Of a DNA stretch of 64,000 nucleotides, positions 43,005-55,358 are shown piece by piece (positions within the stretch are counted from its first letter, which is position 1; each line of letters begins with the position of its first letter). Made by a program: the position numbers and the translations under genes. This stretch comes from Hyphomicrobiales bacterium (GTDB lineage Bacteria > Pseudomonadota > Alphaproteobacteria > Rhizobiales > Xanthobacteraceae): NCBI GenBank assembly GCA_013911975.1, contig JACESF010000002.1, forward strand, positions 62,001 to 126,000, read 5' to 3'. The notes beneath the pieces are model-generated. The model did not search any database. It was not told the origin of the DNA and was given only the letters and a program-made list of their open reading frames with translations.

Positions 43005-43410
43005 TCGCCCCCCGCATGCGCACGGCCCCGGACGCGCGGCCCTTACGGAATTCGACGCCTGGCTGAAGGAGACCTATGGCGAGGAAGGTGCCTTCACGGC
43101 CCTCGTCATCCTGGTGCAGATCGGCGACCTGAAGGTGGAGCCGCTGGCCTCCACCTTCGTGAGCTTCATCGGCGACGAAACCCGCTGGGCCGAGATCGTC
43201 GGACTGTTCGCGGGATCGGGGAAGGCGTGGGACGGGGCGGCCTTCTTCCCCGTGCTGGATGCCGGCGGGCCGCTGCTCAACGCCGAGGCCCGCGCCCGCC
43301 TGAGGGCGTTGGAAAGCCGGGTGAAGGAAGACCGGCTGACCCTGAATTCCGGCGCCTTCTTCGACGCCTGGGGCCGCCGGATGCAGGTGGAGGAAGTTAC
43401 CCGCAACTGA
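42991..43410 (+). CDS. Unrecognised protein, second gene downstream of selC
   Basis: A 139-residue soluble protein. TTG 42991 is the only start available in frame; GGAG lies seven bases upstream. It overlaps the preceding gene by 14 bases, so the two are likely translationally coupled and act together. It is mostly helical, with LKETYGEEGAFTALVILVQIGDLKVEPLA near 25-53 and no signal peptide or metal motif. Convergent with the VanX-like gene. Confidence 0.65.
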   Translation: MSTSSRPPHAHGPGRAALTEFDAWLKETYGEEGAFTALVILVQIGDLKVEPLASTFVSFIGDETRWAEIVGLFAGSGKAWDGAAFFPVLDAGGPLLNAEARARLRALESRVKEDRLTLNSGAFFDAWGRRMQVEEVTRN

Positions 43411-43422
43411 CCCGGCGGCGGC

Positions 43423-44106
43423 TCAGCGGATCGGGAAGTCGAAATAGGTGTCCGGATAGGGTTCGGCCGCCAGGGTGAAGTGCCACCATTCCTTGTCGAA
43501 GCCCTTGAAGCCGTTGGCGGCCATCAGGCCCTGCAGCAGGTCGCGGTTGGCGCGCTGCTCCGGCGTGAGGCCCGGCGCCTGCGTCCACGAGCGGGCGTCG
43601 AACAGGTCGAAGGGCGTGCCCATGTCCAATTCGCGGCCTGTCGCCCGGTCGAACAGGGTGACGTCCAGCGTCGAGCCCCGCGAATGGCCGGAGCGCTCCG
43701 CGATATAGCCCTCCTTGAACAGGTCCTGCTTGGCGACGCCGGGATAATAAGCGGGCTTGTGCGCCTCGTCGGCCAGATCCGCCGCCCAGCGGGCGAAATG
43801 GGCGACAGCCCGGGCGGGGCGATAGCAGTCGAAGATCAGGAGGCCGAGCCCGCGCGCCTCCGCCTGCCGCGCCACGCCCTTGAGCGCCTCGGCCGCCGGG
43901 GCGGTGAGGTAGCAGCGCGGTGTCTCGTAGCCGTCGATGCGCGTGCCCACGAAATTGGCGCCGGTGAAATAGCGGATATCGAACCGCGCGCCGGGAATCA
44001 CCTCCCCGACATTCACGAAGCCGGCGGGGACCGTCTCGGCGGCGGGAGCCGGATTTATGCCCGCAAGGCCCGCGGCAAGCGCCGCTCCCACGATGCTGGG
44101 CTTCAT
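43423..44106 (-). CDS. D-alanyl-D-alanine dipeptidase (VanX/DdpX-like, M15D)
   Basis: A 227-residue protein with an N-terminal signal (GAALAAGLAGINPAPAAE). Zinc and catalytic motifs of the family: RSGHSRGSTLDVTLFD (His and Asp ligands, near 137-152) and KEWWHFTL (catalytic Glu and His ligand, near 202-209), plus LLIFDCYRPARAV (near 89-101). It would cleave D-Ala-D-Ala in the periplasm, for peptidoglycan recycling. No vancomycin-resistance genes are near, so a resistance role is unlikely. ATG 44106. Confidence 0.9.
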   Translation of the reverse strand: MKPSIVGAALAAGLAGINPAPAAETVPAGFVNVGEVIPGARFDIRYFTGANFVGTRIDGYETPRCYLTAPAAEALKGVARQAEARGLGLLIFDCYRPARAVAHFARWAADLADEAHKPAYYPGVAKQDLFKEGYIAERSGHSRGSTLDVTLFDRATGRELDMGTPFDLFDARSWTQAPGLTPEQRANRDLLQGLMAANGFKGFDKEWWHFTLAAEPYPDTYFDFPIR

Positions 44107-44131
44107 CCGGTCCCCCTTCTGGTCGCAGCGC

Positions 44132-44377
44132 TCAGGCGCGCTGCCTCAGGGGATCGTTACCGGGCCAGACGGGATCGTCAATCGGCCCCGGATCGGGAAA
44201 CGGCTCGCGCCGGGGCTCGCGGGAGGGATCGTCCTCCGGCAGGGGCGGCAGGTCCGGCCCCTCGTCCGGCACCATGGGCTCCTCCACCGGATCGGGCGGG
44301 AGCACGGGCGGCTCGGGGGAGCGGCCGGGATCGGGAAAGGGACCGGCCTGCGGACCGGACAGGGAGATCGCCGTCAT
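44132..44377 (-). CDS. Small proline-rich acidic protein
   Basis: An 81-residue protein of P, D, E and G (repeats such as FPDPG, DPVEEP, PLPEDDP). No signal or membrane part, predicted disordered. ATG 44377 has GGAGG four bases upstream, a strong site that supports translation. Lies 25 bases ahead of the VanX-like gene on the same strand, so possibly co-transcribed. Function unknown. Confidence 0.6.
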   Translation of the reverse strand: MTAISLSGPQAGPFPDPGRSPEPPVLPPDPVEEPMVPDEGPDLPPLPEDDPSREPRREPFPDPGPIDDPVWPGNDPLRQRA

Positions 44378-44517
44378 GGGTCCTCCGCGCCCGCGCGAGG
44401 GGTGGAGGGAGGAAGGCGCGGGCAGAAGGAACAAGAACGCGATGCCGAAGCCCGAAGTTCCCGGAAACAGCGGGGTCCAAGCAAGACAAGGTCGGGCGGA
44501 AAGGGAAACAGAGGCCT

Positions 44518-44624
44518 GAAAAGAAAAATGCCGGACCTCTTGCGAGGTCCGGCAAGTATCGCCGCAGAGCGGCGAACCTTCCAGAGGGGAACAATTGCTA
44601 CACCGCACAGGGTGCAAGCAATGC
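44518..44624 (-). ncRNA. Candidate AbcR/alpha-r15-like small RNA
   Basis: On the minus strand a promoter-like pair (44654-44659, 44631-44636) predicts a start near 44624. About 107 bases later comes a strong intrinsic terminator: GCCGGACCTC/GAGGTCCGGC (44530-44553) followed by ATTTTTCTTTT. The predicted RNA has a small hairpin (GCACCCTGTGC), an open stretch with TTGTTCCCCTCTGG, a second hairpin CGCCGC-TCT-GCGGCG and the terminator. The open CCCCUC could pair with ribosome sites. VtlR genes lie beside AbcR-type sRNA genes in relatives. No coding frame is seen. The alternative is a read-through terminator of vtlR. Confidence 0.55.
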
Positions 44625-44630
44625 ACGAGA

Positions 44631-44659
44631 AATATGCCCGCCTCTTAGGCAGAATGCAA
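44631..44659 (-). promoter_or_regulatory. Promoter of the candidate small RNA
   Basis: On the minus strand: TTGCAT (44654-44659), 17 bases, CATATT (44631-44636). Match to consensus is moderate (3/6 and 4/6), as for an activator-dependent promoter. Confidence 0.45.
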
Positions 44660-44675
44660 CGCAACATGACCGCAT

Positions 44676-44693
44676 GTCAGGCATGTGCCTGAC
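44676..44693. promoter_or_regulatory. 18-bp palindrome, candidate LysR (VtlR) site
   Basis: GTCAGGCA-TG-TGCCTGAC: two perfect 8-bp arms. Its centre is about 60 bases upstream of the predicted start of the small RNA, where LysR activators usually bind, and it lies between that promoter and the vtlR 3' end. A strict T-N11-A core was not found in it. Confidence 0.5.
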
Positions 44694-44743
44694 GCTTAGC
44701 TCCCCCCGCGAATTTCGCGGAAACGCGGGAAAATGGTCATATT

Positions 44744-45634
44744 TCAGTAATTCCAACGCTGTGCTTTGGAAATTAAGAAGTCGCGAAACACCTGGATGCG
44801 CGCCACCGAGCGCATTTCCTGAGCATAGGTGAAATATGCCTCCAATTGAGGCGTTTCCCGATCGGTGAAGAGCTGCACCAGGGAGGAGGCGTCGTCGGTG
44901 AGATAGTCCGGCAGCGTGCCGATGCCGACGCCCCGCTCCACCGCCCGCCGCAGGCCCAGGACCGAATTCACCTCGAACGCCGGCACCCGCGGCGCCCCGC
45001 CTTCCCGCCCGGCATGCTCCAGCCAGTTAAGCCCTTGGAAATAGCTGGGAATCGGCCCGCCCAGCAGGAGGATGCGGTGCTTGTCCAGCTCGTCCAGCGA
45101 GCGGGGATGACCGTGCCGCTTGATATAGTCGGCCGAGGCATAGGCATGGAAATGCACCGTGAACAGCTTGCGCTGCACCAGGTCCGGCTGCACCGGCTGG
45201 CGCATGCGGATGGCCACGTCCGCCTCCCGCATGGCGAGGTCCAGTTCCTCGTCGGTGAGGATGAGCTGGATGCGGATGTCCGGATACAGCTCCACGAACT
45301 CGCCCACCCGCGCCGTCAGCCAATGGGTGCCGAGCCCCATTGTGGTGGTGACGCGCAATTCACCGTTGGGCTTCTCGCGGCTGTCGGTGAGCTGGGCGCG
45401 CGCCGATTCGAGCTTGAGGAACACCTCATGGGCAGTGCGATAGAGAAGCTCGCCCTGCTCCGTGAGGATCAGCCCGCGCGCGTGGCGGTGGAACAGCGGA
45501 ACCTTCAGCTCCTGCTCCAGCGCGGACACCTGACGGCTCACCGCCGACTGGGACAGGCCCAGCGTCTCGCCCGCATGGGTGAAGGAGCCCGCCTCCGCCG
45601 CGACATGGAAAACCTTAAGTTTATCCCAGTCCAT
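44744..45634 (-). CDS. vtlR: LysR-family regulator of the VtlR/LsrB type
   Basis: A 296-residue LysR protein beginning MDWDKLKVFHVAAEAGSFTH, the characteristic opening of rhizobial LsrB and Brucella/Agrobacterium VtlR. HTH at about 3-62 (LSQSAVSRQVSALEQELKVPLFHRHARGLILTEQGE), effector domain about 90-290. The trxB gene directly upstream is also typical for this family. VtlR activates AbcR-type small RNAs and small-protein genes. LsrB responds to oxidative state and controls redox and envelope genes. The small-RNA candidate immediately downstream is a possible target. Name given from overall resemblance. Confidence 0.85.
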   Translation of the reverse strand: MDWDKLKVFHVAAEAGSFTHAGETLGLSQSAVSRQVSALEQELKVPLFHRHARGLILTEQGELLYRTAHEVFLKLESARAQLTDSREKPNGELRVTTTMGLGTHWLTARVGEFVELYPDIRIQLILTDEELDLAMREADVAIRMRQPVQPDLVQRKLFTVHFHAYASADYIKRHGHPRSLDELDKHRILLLGGPIPSYFQGLNWLEHAGREGGAPRVPAFEVNSVLGLRRAVERGVGIGTLPDYLTDDASSLVQLFTDRETPQLEAYFTYAQEMRSVARIQVFRDFLISKAQRWNY

Positions 45635-45723
45635 TCCTGCCCGCCCCTATTGGGATGCGCGCCCGCGCTTCCGCCCTGTTCTGATTGATCGGTCGCCGGG
45701 GATCCGGCGCCCGCGAAAACCCG

Positions 45724-46683
45724 TCATTCCGCCGCGAGCGGCGTCTCCTCGCGCGCCAGGAAGCGCTCCGCCTCCAGCGCCGCCATGCAGCCCCGCCCGG
45801 CGGCTGTCACCGCCTGGCGATAGACATCGTCCGCGACGTCGCCCGCGGCGAACAGGCCGGCCACGGAAGTGGCGGTGGAATCCGGCTCGGTCCAGACATA
45901 GCCGTTGGGCTTCAGCCGCACCTTGCCCTCCACGAGGCCGGTGGCGGGCGCATGGCCGATGGCGACGAAGAAGCCGTCGGCCGGCACCACCTGCTCGCTG
46001 CCGTCGCGCGCATCGCGCAGGCGCACGCCGGTCACGCGCGGCGGCTCGTCGGCGCCGATGATCTCCTCCACCTCGGCGTTCCAAATCACCTCCACCTTGG
46101 GATGGGCGAACAGCCGATCCTGGAGGATGCGCTCGGCCCGCAGCCGGTCGCGGCGATGGACCAGCGTGACCTTGGCGGCGAAATTGGTGAGGAACAGCGC
46201 TTCCTCCACGGCGGTGTTGCCACCGCCCACCACCACCACCTTCTTGCCGCGATAGAAGAAGCCGTCGCAGGTGGCGCAGGCCGAGACGCCGAAGCCGCGA
46301 TAGGTCTCCTCGGTGGCGATGCCCAGCCAGCGGGCCTGCGCGCCGGTGGCAAGGATCACGGTCTCCGCGAGATAGGTGACGCCGCCCTCGGTCACGAGGC
46401 GGAACGGGCGGCTGGAAACGTCGAGGCTCGCCACATGGTCGGATATGATGCGCGTGCCCACATGCTCGGCCTGGGCGCGCATCTGTTCCATGAGCCAGGG
46501 GCCCTGGATGACATCGGCGAAGCCGGGATAATTCTCCACGTCCGTGGTGATCGTCAGTTGCCCGCCGGGCTGGATGCCTTCGAACAGGACGGGCTGGAGC
46601 ATGGCGCGGGCGGCATAGATGGCGGCGGTGTAGCCGGCCGGGCCGGACCCGATGATGACGACCTTGGCGTGATGCGTGGACAT
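45724..46683 (-). CDS. trxB: Thioredoxin-disulfide reductase
   Basis: A 319-residue FAD/NADPH enzyme. FAD motif IIGSGPAGYTAAIYAARA (near 10-27), redox disulfide SACATCDGFFYRGK (near 135-148), NADPH motif VVVGGGNTAVEEALFL (near 151-166) and C-terminal FAD motif GLFAAGDVADDVYRQAVTAAGRGCMAAL. It reduces thioredoxin with NADPH. Located 89 bases upstream of vtlR and divergent from an Lrp/AsnC gene, a neighbourhood common in Hyphomicrobiales. Confidence 0.96.
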   Translation of the reverse strand: MSTHHAKVVIIGSGPAGYTAAIYAARAMLQPVLFEGIQPGGQLTITTDVENYPGFADVIQGPWLMEQMRAQAEHVGTRIISDHVASLDVSSRPFRLVTEGGVTYLAETVILATGAQARWLGIATEETYRGFGVSACATCDGFFYRGKKVVVVGGGNTAVEEALFLTNFAAKVTLVHRRDRLRAERILQDRLFAHPKVEVIWNAEVEEIIGADEPPRVTGVRLRDARDGSEQVVPADGFFVAIGHAPATGLVEGKVRLKPNGYVWTEPDSTATSVAGLFAAGDVADDVYRQAVTAAGRGCMAALEAERFLAREETPLAAE

Positions 46684-46909
46684 GACTTCCTCGAACGGCG
46701 GAACCGACGCGCGCGCACCGGGGACTCATCCATCGGGCGGGCGCGGAAAACAGCTATGCGTCAATGTAGGGACGTGCCCCAGACCCCACAAGGACAAGCA
46801 TGGCGCCGGGACGGTCCGTTCCACGCCCCGATACCGCGCGCGAGAAATATTATTTCGTTGCACTGCCGCGAACCTGAACTAAGGTGCGCTCGCCGACCGG
46901 AGGACTCCC

Positions 46910-47392
46910 TTGCCCGTTGATCTCGATGCTGTGGACTGGAAAATCCTCACCGAGCTGCAGCGCGACGGGCGGATGACCAATGTGGAGCTGTCGCGGCGCG
47001 TCGGCATCTCGGCGCCGCCCTGCCTGCGCCGTGTCCGCCACCTGGAGGAAGCCGGTTTCATCCAGGGCTATCGCGCCCTTCTGGACGAGAAACGGCTGGG
47101 CTATGACCTCATGGCCTTCGCCATGGTGCATCTCGTCAGCCAGGCGGAAGCGGACCTCTCCGCCTTCCTGGAGCGCATCGACCGCTGGCCTCTGGTGCGC
47201 GGCGCCTGGATGCTATCCGGCGACGTGGACTTCATGATGCTCTGCGTGGCGCCGGACCTGCGCACCTTCCAGAATTTCGTCCTGGAAATCACCGCCACGC
47301 CCAATGTGCGCAACGTGCGCACCGCGCTCACCCTGAAGCAGGCGAAGAACGCCCCCGTGGTGCCGCTGGACGGGGCGCCCGCCGGGGCCTGA
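46910..47392 (+). CDS. Lrp/AsnC-family regulator
   Basis: A 160-residue regulator: HTH (about 5-62, LDAVDWKILTELQRDGRMTNVELSRRVGIS) and an AsnC/RAM ligand domain (about 70-145). The TTG start at 46910 has GGAGG six bases upstream, and no ATG is available nearby. It diverges from trxB with 226 bases between, and could regulate it. Effector, probably an amino acid, unknown. Confidence 0.92.
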   Translation: MPVDLDAVDWKILTELQRDGRMTNVELSRRVGISAPPCLRRVRHLEEAGFIQGYRALLDEKRLGYDLMAFAMVHLVSQAEADLSAFLERIDRWPLVRGAWMLSGDVDFMMLCVAPDLRTFQNFVLEITATPNVRNVRTALTLKQAKNAPVVPLDGAPAGA

Positions 47393-47412
47393 GCACCGGC
47401 GGGCTTAAAGCT

Positions 47413-48210
47413 TCACGCCAGCGCCTCCACCGCGCGCCGCGCCATCACCTTGGTGAGCTGCGCACGATAGGCGCCGTCGCCGTGCAGGTCGCTCATGGCC
47501 ATGCCGGGATCGAGCGTGACGCCGTCCAGCGACGCGGGCGCGAAGCGTTCAGAGAGCGCCGCCTCCGCATCGCTCCAGCGGAACACGCCCTCCTGGCCGA
47601 CGCCCGTCACCGCGACCCTCACGCCGTCCGCGGTGCGGGCGACGAACACCCCCGCCATGGCATAGCGCGAGGCAGGGTTGCGGAATTTGCGATAGGCGGC
47701 GGCCTCCGGCTTCGGGAATTCCATCGCCACGAGAAGCTCGTCCTCCGCCAGCGCGGTCTCGAAGAGACCCCGGAAATAGTCGCCGGCCGCGATGCTGCGG
47801 CGGTCGGTGACGAAGGTGGCGCCGAGCGCGAGGGCCGCGGCGGGATAGTCGGCGGACGGATCGTTGTTCGCCAGCGAGCCGCCCAGGGTGCCGCGATTGC
47901 GCACGGCGGGATCGCCGATCATGCCGGCGAGGTCCGCCAGCGCGGGGATGGCCTCGCGCACCATATCGGAGGCCGCGACCTCCGCATGGCGCGTCATGGC
48001 GCCGATGCGCAGCGCCCCCTCGCTCGCCGCAATGCCCGAGAGGCCGGGAACCCGCGACAGGTCCACCAGGGCGGCGGGCTGCGCGAGGCGCTGCTTGAGG
48101 GTGGGCAGCAGGGTCTGCCCGCCCGCCAGGATCTTCGGCTCCTCCAGCGCGCGCATCATGGAGACCGCATCCTGAAGCAGGGAGGGCCGCTGATAGTCGA
48201 AGGCATACAT
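47413..48210 (-). CDS. Molybdenum hydroxylase FAD subunit (CoxM-type)
   Basis: A 265-residue FAD-binding subunit of the xanthine dehydrogenase/CO dehydrogenase family. FAD motifs: ILAGGQTLLPTLKQRLAQP (near 27-45) and GMIGDPAVRNRGTLGGSLANNDPSADYPAAALAL (near 94-127). ATG 48210, 13 bases after the CoxL-type gene. It passes electrons from the [2Fe-2S] subunit to the final acceptor. Confidence 0.92.
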   Translation of the reverse strand: MYAFDYQRPSLLQDAVSMMRALEEPKILAGGQTLLPTLKQRLAQPAALVDLSRVPGLSGIAASEGALRIGAMTRHAEVAASDMVREAIPALADLAGMIGDPAVRNRGTLGGSLANNDPSADYPAAALALGATFVTDRRSIAAGDYFRGLFETALAEDELLVAMEFPKPEAAAYRKFRNPASRYAMAGVFVARTADGVRVAVTGVGQEGVFRWSDAEAALSERFAPASLDGVTLDPGMAMSDLHGDGAYRAQLTKVMARRAVEALA

Positions 48211-48223
48211 GGGCTCTACTCCC

Positions 48224-50599
48224 TCATTCCGCCGCGCGGCGCGCGACCCGCGCCTGGGCGATGGCCCAGAGGCGCGCGGGCGTGGCCGGCATGGCGATGT
48301 CCTGGGTCCCCAGCGCATCCGTCAGTGCGTTGATGACGGCGGGCGGCGCCGCGATGGCGCCCGCCTCCCCGCACCCCTTCATGCCCAAAGGATTGGAGGG
48401 ACAGCGCGTCTCGGTGAGGCCGAGCGTGAAGGACGGCAGGTCCCCCGCGCGCGGCATCTGGTAGTCCATGTAGGAGCCGGTCACGAGCTGGCCGTCGCTG
48501 TCATAGGCCACCCGCTCCATGAGCGCCTGCCCCACGCCCTGGGCGATGCCGCCATGCACCTGCCCTTCCACGATCATGGGATTGATGACGGTGCCGAAAT
48601 CGTCCACCGCCACCCAGTTCACGATCTCCGTCACCCCGGTCTCCGGGTCCACCTCCAGCTCGCACACATGGCAGCCGGCGGGGAAGGTGAAGTTGGACGG
48701 GTCGTAGAAGGCGCCTTCCTTCAGCCCCGGCTCGATCTCCGAGGTGGGGAATTTGTGCGCCACATAGGCGTTCAGCGCCACTTCCGCGAAGGCGAGCCCG
48801 CGGTCGGTGCCCGCAACCGTGAAGCGGCCGTCCTTGAACTCGATGTCGCCCTCGCTGGCTTCCAGCACATGGGCGGCGATCTTCTTCGCCTTGGCCTCCA
48901 CCTTGTCCAGCGCCTTCACGATGGCGGACATGCCCACCGCGCCGGAGCGCGAGCCGTAGGTGCCCATGCCGAACTGCACCTTGTCGGTGTCGCCATGGAT
49001 GACGCTGACCTGATCGATGGGGATGCCCAGCCGGGCGGAGACCAGTTGCGCGAAGGTGGTCTCATGGCCCTGGCCGTGGCTGTGGGAGCCGGTGAGCACC
49101 TCCACGTTGCCCGTGGGGTTCACCCGCACCTCGGCGCTTTCCCAGAGACCCACGCCCGCGCCCAGCGAGCCCACGGCGGCCGAGGGGGCGATGCCGCAGG
49201 CCTCGATGTAATTGGACAGGCCAATGCCCCTGAGCTTGCCGCGCCGCTCGGCCTCGGCCTTGCGGGCGGGGAAGCCCCGGTAGTCCGCCAGCTCCAGCGC
49301 CTTGTCCAGCGAGGCGCCGTAATCGCCCGCGTCGTAGCACATGATGACCGGCGTCTGGTGGGGGAAGGCGGTGACGAAATTGCGCCGCCGCATATCGGCG
49401 GGGTCGATGTTCATCTCCCGCGCGGCCTTGTCCACGATGCGCTCCACCAGGAACGTCGCCTCCGGCCGCCCGGCGCCGCGATAGGCATCCACCGGGGCGG
49501 TGTTGGTATAGACCGCATCCACCTCGCAATAGATGGCGGGAATGCCGTACTGGCCGGACAGCAGCGTCGCGTAGAGATAGGTGGGCACGCAGGACGAGAA
49601 GGTGGAGAGATAGGCGCCCATATTGGCGATGGTCTTCACCCGGAAGCCCAGGATCCGCCCCTCCCCGTCCAGAGCCAGTTCCCCGCGCGTGACGTGGTCG
49701 CGCCCATGGGCATCGCACAGGAACGCCTCGCCCCGCTCGCAGGTCCATTTCACCGGCCGCCCGACCCGCTTGGACGCCCAGGTGCAGACCGTCTCCTCCG
49801 CATAGATGAAGATCTTCGAGCCGAAGCCCCCGCCCACGTCCGGCGCGATCACCCGCAGCTTGTTCTCCGGCGCGAGACCGACGAAGGCGGACAGGACGAG
49901 GCGCGCCACATGGGGGTTCTGGCTCGTGGTCCAGAGGGTGAAGGCATCGTCGCCCGTATCGTATTCGCCGATGGCGGCGCGCGGCTCCATGGGGTTGGGC
50001 GCGAGGCGGTTGTTGACGATGTCGATGGTGGTCACATGGGCGGCGCGGGCGAAGGCGGCCTGCGTGCCCGCCTTATCGCCCAGCTCCCACTCGAACACCG
50101 TGTTGCGCGGGGCGACGTCATGGATGGCGGGCACGCCCTCCGCCTGCGCGTGGGCGAGGTCCGCGACGGCAGGCAGAAGCTCGTAATCCACCTCGATGGC
50201 CGCCGCCGCGTCTTTGGCGGCATTGAGGGTCTCGGCGATCACCACCGCCACATGGTCCCCCACATAGCGCACCGTATCGAGCGCGAGGGCGGGATGGGCG
50301 CCCGCCTTCATGGGCGAGCCGTCCTTGGAATGGATCATCCAGCCGCAGATGAGGCCACCGAGGCCGTCCTCCACGAGATCCTTGCCGGTGAGGATGGCGA
50401 CGACGCCGGGCATGTCCGCGGCCGCCGCGAGGTCGATGTTCCGGATGCGGGCGTGGGCATGGGGGGAGCGCAGGAAATAGGCGTGCGCCTGGCCGGGGCG
50501 CGAGAGGTCGTCCGTATAGCGGCCCTTGCCGGTGATGAAGCGGTGGTCTTCCTTGCGCCGGACCGGGGCGCCGATGGGGGTTACAGCGCTGGCGTTCAT
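48224..50599 (-). CDS. Molybdenum hydroxylase large subunit (form II CoxL-like)
   Basis: A 791-residue Mo-cofactor catalytic subunit. [22 protein letters not shown] at the N-terminus. [10 protein letters not shown] (near 254), the active-site loop [10 protein letters not shown] (near 371) and [20 protein letters not shown] (near 740), whose Glu is the expected catalytic base. True CO dehydrogenase carries AYRCSFR in this loop. AYRGAGR marks form II, whose substrates are mostly unknown aromatic, heterocyclic or aldehyde compounds. ATG 50599 has GGAGGACACC upstream. Confidence 0.92.
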   Translation of the reverse strand: MNASAVTPIGAPVRRKEDHRFITGKGRYTDDLSRPGQAHAYFLRSPHAHARIRNIDLAAAADMPGVVAILTGKDLVEDGLGGLICGWMIHSKDGSPMKAGAHPALALDTVRYVGDHVAVVIAETLNAAKDAAAAIEVDYELLPAVADLAHAQAEGVPAIHDVAPRNTVFEWELGDKAGTQAAFARAAHVTTIDIVNNRLAPNPMEPRAAIGEYDTGDDAFTLWTTSQNPHVARLVLSAFVGLAPENKLRVIAPDVGGGFGSKIFIYAEETVCTWASKRVGRPVKWTCERGEAFLCDAHGRDHVTRGELALDGEGRILGFRVKTIANMGAYLSTFSSCVPTYLYATLLSGQYGIPAIYCEVDAVYTNTAPVDAYRGAGRPEATFLVERIVDKAAREMNIDPADMRRRNFVTAFPHQTPVIMCYDAGDYGASLDKALELADYRGFPARKAEAERRGKLRGIGLSNYIEACGIAPSAAVGSLGAGVGLWESAEVRVNPTGNVEVLTGSHSHGQGHETTFAQLVSARLGIPIDQVSVIHGDTDKVQFGMGTYGSRSGAVGMSAIVKALDKVEAKAKKIAAHVLEASEGDIEFKDGRFTVAGTDRGLAFAEVALNAYVAHKFPTSEIEPGLKEGAFYDPSNFTFPAGCHVCELEVDPETGVTEIVNWVAVDDFGTVINPMIVEGQVHGGIAQGVGQALMERVAYDSDGQLVTGSYMDYQMPRAGDLPSFTLGLTETRCPSNPLGMKGCGEAGAIAAPPAVINALTDALGTQDIAMPATPARLWAIAQARVARRAAE

Positions 50600-50651
50600 G
50601 GTGTCCTCCCTCAAGGACGTGTCTTTTCGAGGCTGCGTGTTCCGCTGCCGC

Positions 50652-51146
<495 letters not shown>

Positions 51147-51270
51147 AAGCGGCCTCCCTGGGGCGCCTGGAGCCGGTGGGAACCTCCCCCGGTTTTTCAT
51201 TTTATTGGTTCCAGTGTGGCGCTGCCGAGAACGGCCGGTCAAGATGCGAAACGGGCCGTGGCCCGTGTCC

Positions 51271-52296
51271 CTATTCGGCCGCTTCCTTCCGCTCCGGCAC
51301 CTGCTCCGGCGCGGCGGCGGGCGCGTCCTCCGGCCTGCGGGCATAGGAGGCCGCGATGAAGCTCACGATCAGAAGCTGGAAGAAGTGGAACATCATCAGC
51401 GGCGCGATGATGAGCGCGGTCGCCGGCCCCGTGCCGAAGATGATGCCGCCCATGGGCAGGCCGGTGGCGAGCGATTTCTTCGAGCCGCAGAACAGCACCG
51501 CGATGCGGTCCTCCACCTTCAGGCCCAGCAGGCGGCAGATGACGTCGAGCACGCCGTAGACGCCGAGGAACAGCGCGATGACCGTCGCCGCAAGGACCGG
51601 CAGGGTCCAGACATCCTGCGAACTCCAGATGCCGTCGGCCACGGAATCGCAGAAGGAATTGTAGACGATGGCCAGGATCACGGCCCGGTCCGCCACCCGC
51701 ACCACCACCTTGTGGCGTGACACCCACGGACCTGCCAGCGGCCGCAGGAACTGGCCGATGGCGATGGGCAGCAGCACCAGCAGCACCAGCTTCAGGATGA
51801 CCGTGTGCAGCGGCAGGCTGGCGCCCGTCGTGTGCAGGTACCACGCCAGGAGGATCGGGGTGACGAACACGCCGATGAAGCTGGAGATGCTGGCATTGAA
51901 GATGGCAAGCGGAACGTTTCCCCGCGCCAGCGAGGTCATGGCCACCGAGGACGAGACGGTGGAAGGCAAGGCCGCCAGGAAGAACAGGCCGGTCAGGATG
52001 TCCTGCGGGAAGACATGGCCGGTCAGGGGCTGCACGGCGAAGACGATGATCGGGAACAGCAGGAAGGTGGCCGCCTGCACCAGCAGGTGCTCGCGCCATT
52101 TTCCCATGCTGCGCCACATCTGCTCCGGCGAGAGGGAGACGCCGTAGAGCAGGAAGATGAGGCCGATGCCGTAGCTCGCCACCTTGTCGGCATGGAGCGG
52201 CCCGCCGGTCTCCCCGGGCTCGGGCCACGCAATCGCCGCCGACACAACGATCAAAAGTGCAATAACGAACGGATCAACCTTAAGTCGAGCCAACAT
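51271..52296 (-). CDS. Bile acid:sodium symporter-like transporter (SBF-like)
   Basis: A 341-residue membrane protein with about ten helices, of the SBF-like/YfeH branch: [46 protein letters not shown] (near 109-126) and [18 protein letters not shown] (near 268-285). The short C-terminal tail is Ala/Pro/Glu-rich. It lies 22 bases after the CoxG-like gene and 124 bases before CoxS, in the same direction, so it may import the acid handled by the hydroxylase. Sodium coupling is a family property. Confidence 0.88.
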   Translation of the reverse strand: MLARLKVDPFVIALLIVVSAAIAWPEPGETGGPLHADKVASYGIGLIFLLYGVSLSPEQMWRSMGKWREHLLVQAATFLLFPIIVFAVQPLTGHVFPQDILTGLFFLAALPSTVSSSVAMTSLARGNVPLAIFNASISSFIGVFVTPILLAWYLHTTGASLPLHTVILKLVLLVLLPIAIGQFLRPLAGPWVSRHKVVVRVADRAVILAIVYNSFCDSVADGIWSSQDVWTLPVLAATVIALFLGVYGVLDVICRLLGLKVEDRIAVLFCGSKKSLATGLPMGGIIFGTGPATALIIAPLMMFHFFQLLIVSFIAASYARRPEDAPAAAPEQVPERKEAAE

Positions 52297-52318
52297 CGCA
52301 ATACTGGGGTCTTAGGAA

Positions 52319-52783
52319 CTATGCCCCTTCGGTCGTTTCCCCGGACACCGCCGCGGCGAAGTTCTTGAAGAACTCGTCCGCAGTCTTCTTGGCCGTACCG
52401 GCGACGAGCCGCTGCCCGAGCTGGGCGAGCTTGCCACCGATCTGCGCTTCAGCGGTGTATACCAGAGTTGTTCCGGCTTGTGTCTCGCTCAGTTCCACCT
52501 TTGCACCGCCTTTGGCGAAGCCGGCGATGCCCCCGTCGCCCTCCCCCGTGATCCGGTAGCCGGACGGAGGGTCCAGCTCCGAGAGGAAGACCTTCCCCCG
52601 GAACTTCGCCTTCACGGGGCCGACCTTCGCCACCACCAGCGCCTTCAGCTCGTTCTCGCCCACCCGCTCCAGTTCCTCGCAGCCGGGGATGCAGCGCTTG
52701 AGAATCTCCGGATCGTTCAGCGCCGCCCACACCGTCTCGCGCGGGACCGGGATGTCGTAGGAGCCGGTCATTTCCAGGGCCAT
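52319..52783 (-). CDS. CoxG-like SRPBCC protein
   Basis: A 154-residue SRPBCC-fold protein: GSYDIPVPRETVWAALNDPEILKRCIPGCEELE (near 6-38), typical of CoxG. Relatives help anchor or mature Mo hydroxylases. No membrane tail is visible here. ATG 52783 with GGAGGAGGACGCC upstream. It is the first gene of the coxG-SBF-coxS-coxL-coxM set, and diverges from livH with 227 bases between. Confidence 0.88.
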   Translation of the reverse strand: MALEMTGSYDIPVPRETVWAALNDPEILKRCIPGCEELERVGENELKALVVAKVGPVKAKFRGKVFLSELDPPSGYRITGEGDGGIAGFAKGGAKVELSETQAGTTLVYTAEAQIGGKLAQLGQRLVAGTAKKTADEFFKNFAAAVSGETTEGA

Positions 52784-53010
52784 GGCGTCCTCCTCCCTCG
52801 GGAGCCGACATGCTGGCGCAGGCGCGGACGGCGCGAAAGGGGTGATCCGGAATTCCCCCGCAGCCAAGCTCGCGTTCTTCGCCCAATTTCCCATCCGACA
52901 GGCATTTGTCACCTGCAACCACCCGCGCTATGACTTGATATGAGGCGCCGCCCAATCATGAGGCACGATCAAGCAATCAGCGCCCGCCAGACAGAGGGGT
53001 TTCAGGCGGC

Positions 53011-55354
<2,344 letters not shown>

Positions 55355-55358
<4 letters not shown>

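Noticed and set aside
43423..44106. Vancomycin-resistance VanX
   Set aside because: No vanH/vanA or vanRS genes are nearby. A Gram-negative periplasmic D-Ala-D-Ala dipeptidase for wall recycling explains it.
48224..50599. Genuine aerobic CO dehydrogenase (form I CoxL)
   Set aside because: The active-site loop reads AYRGAGR, not AYRCSFR, so CO oxidation should not be assumed.
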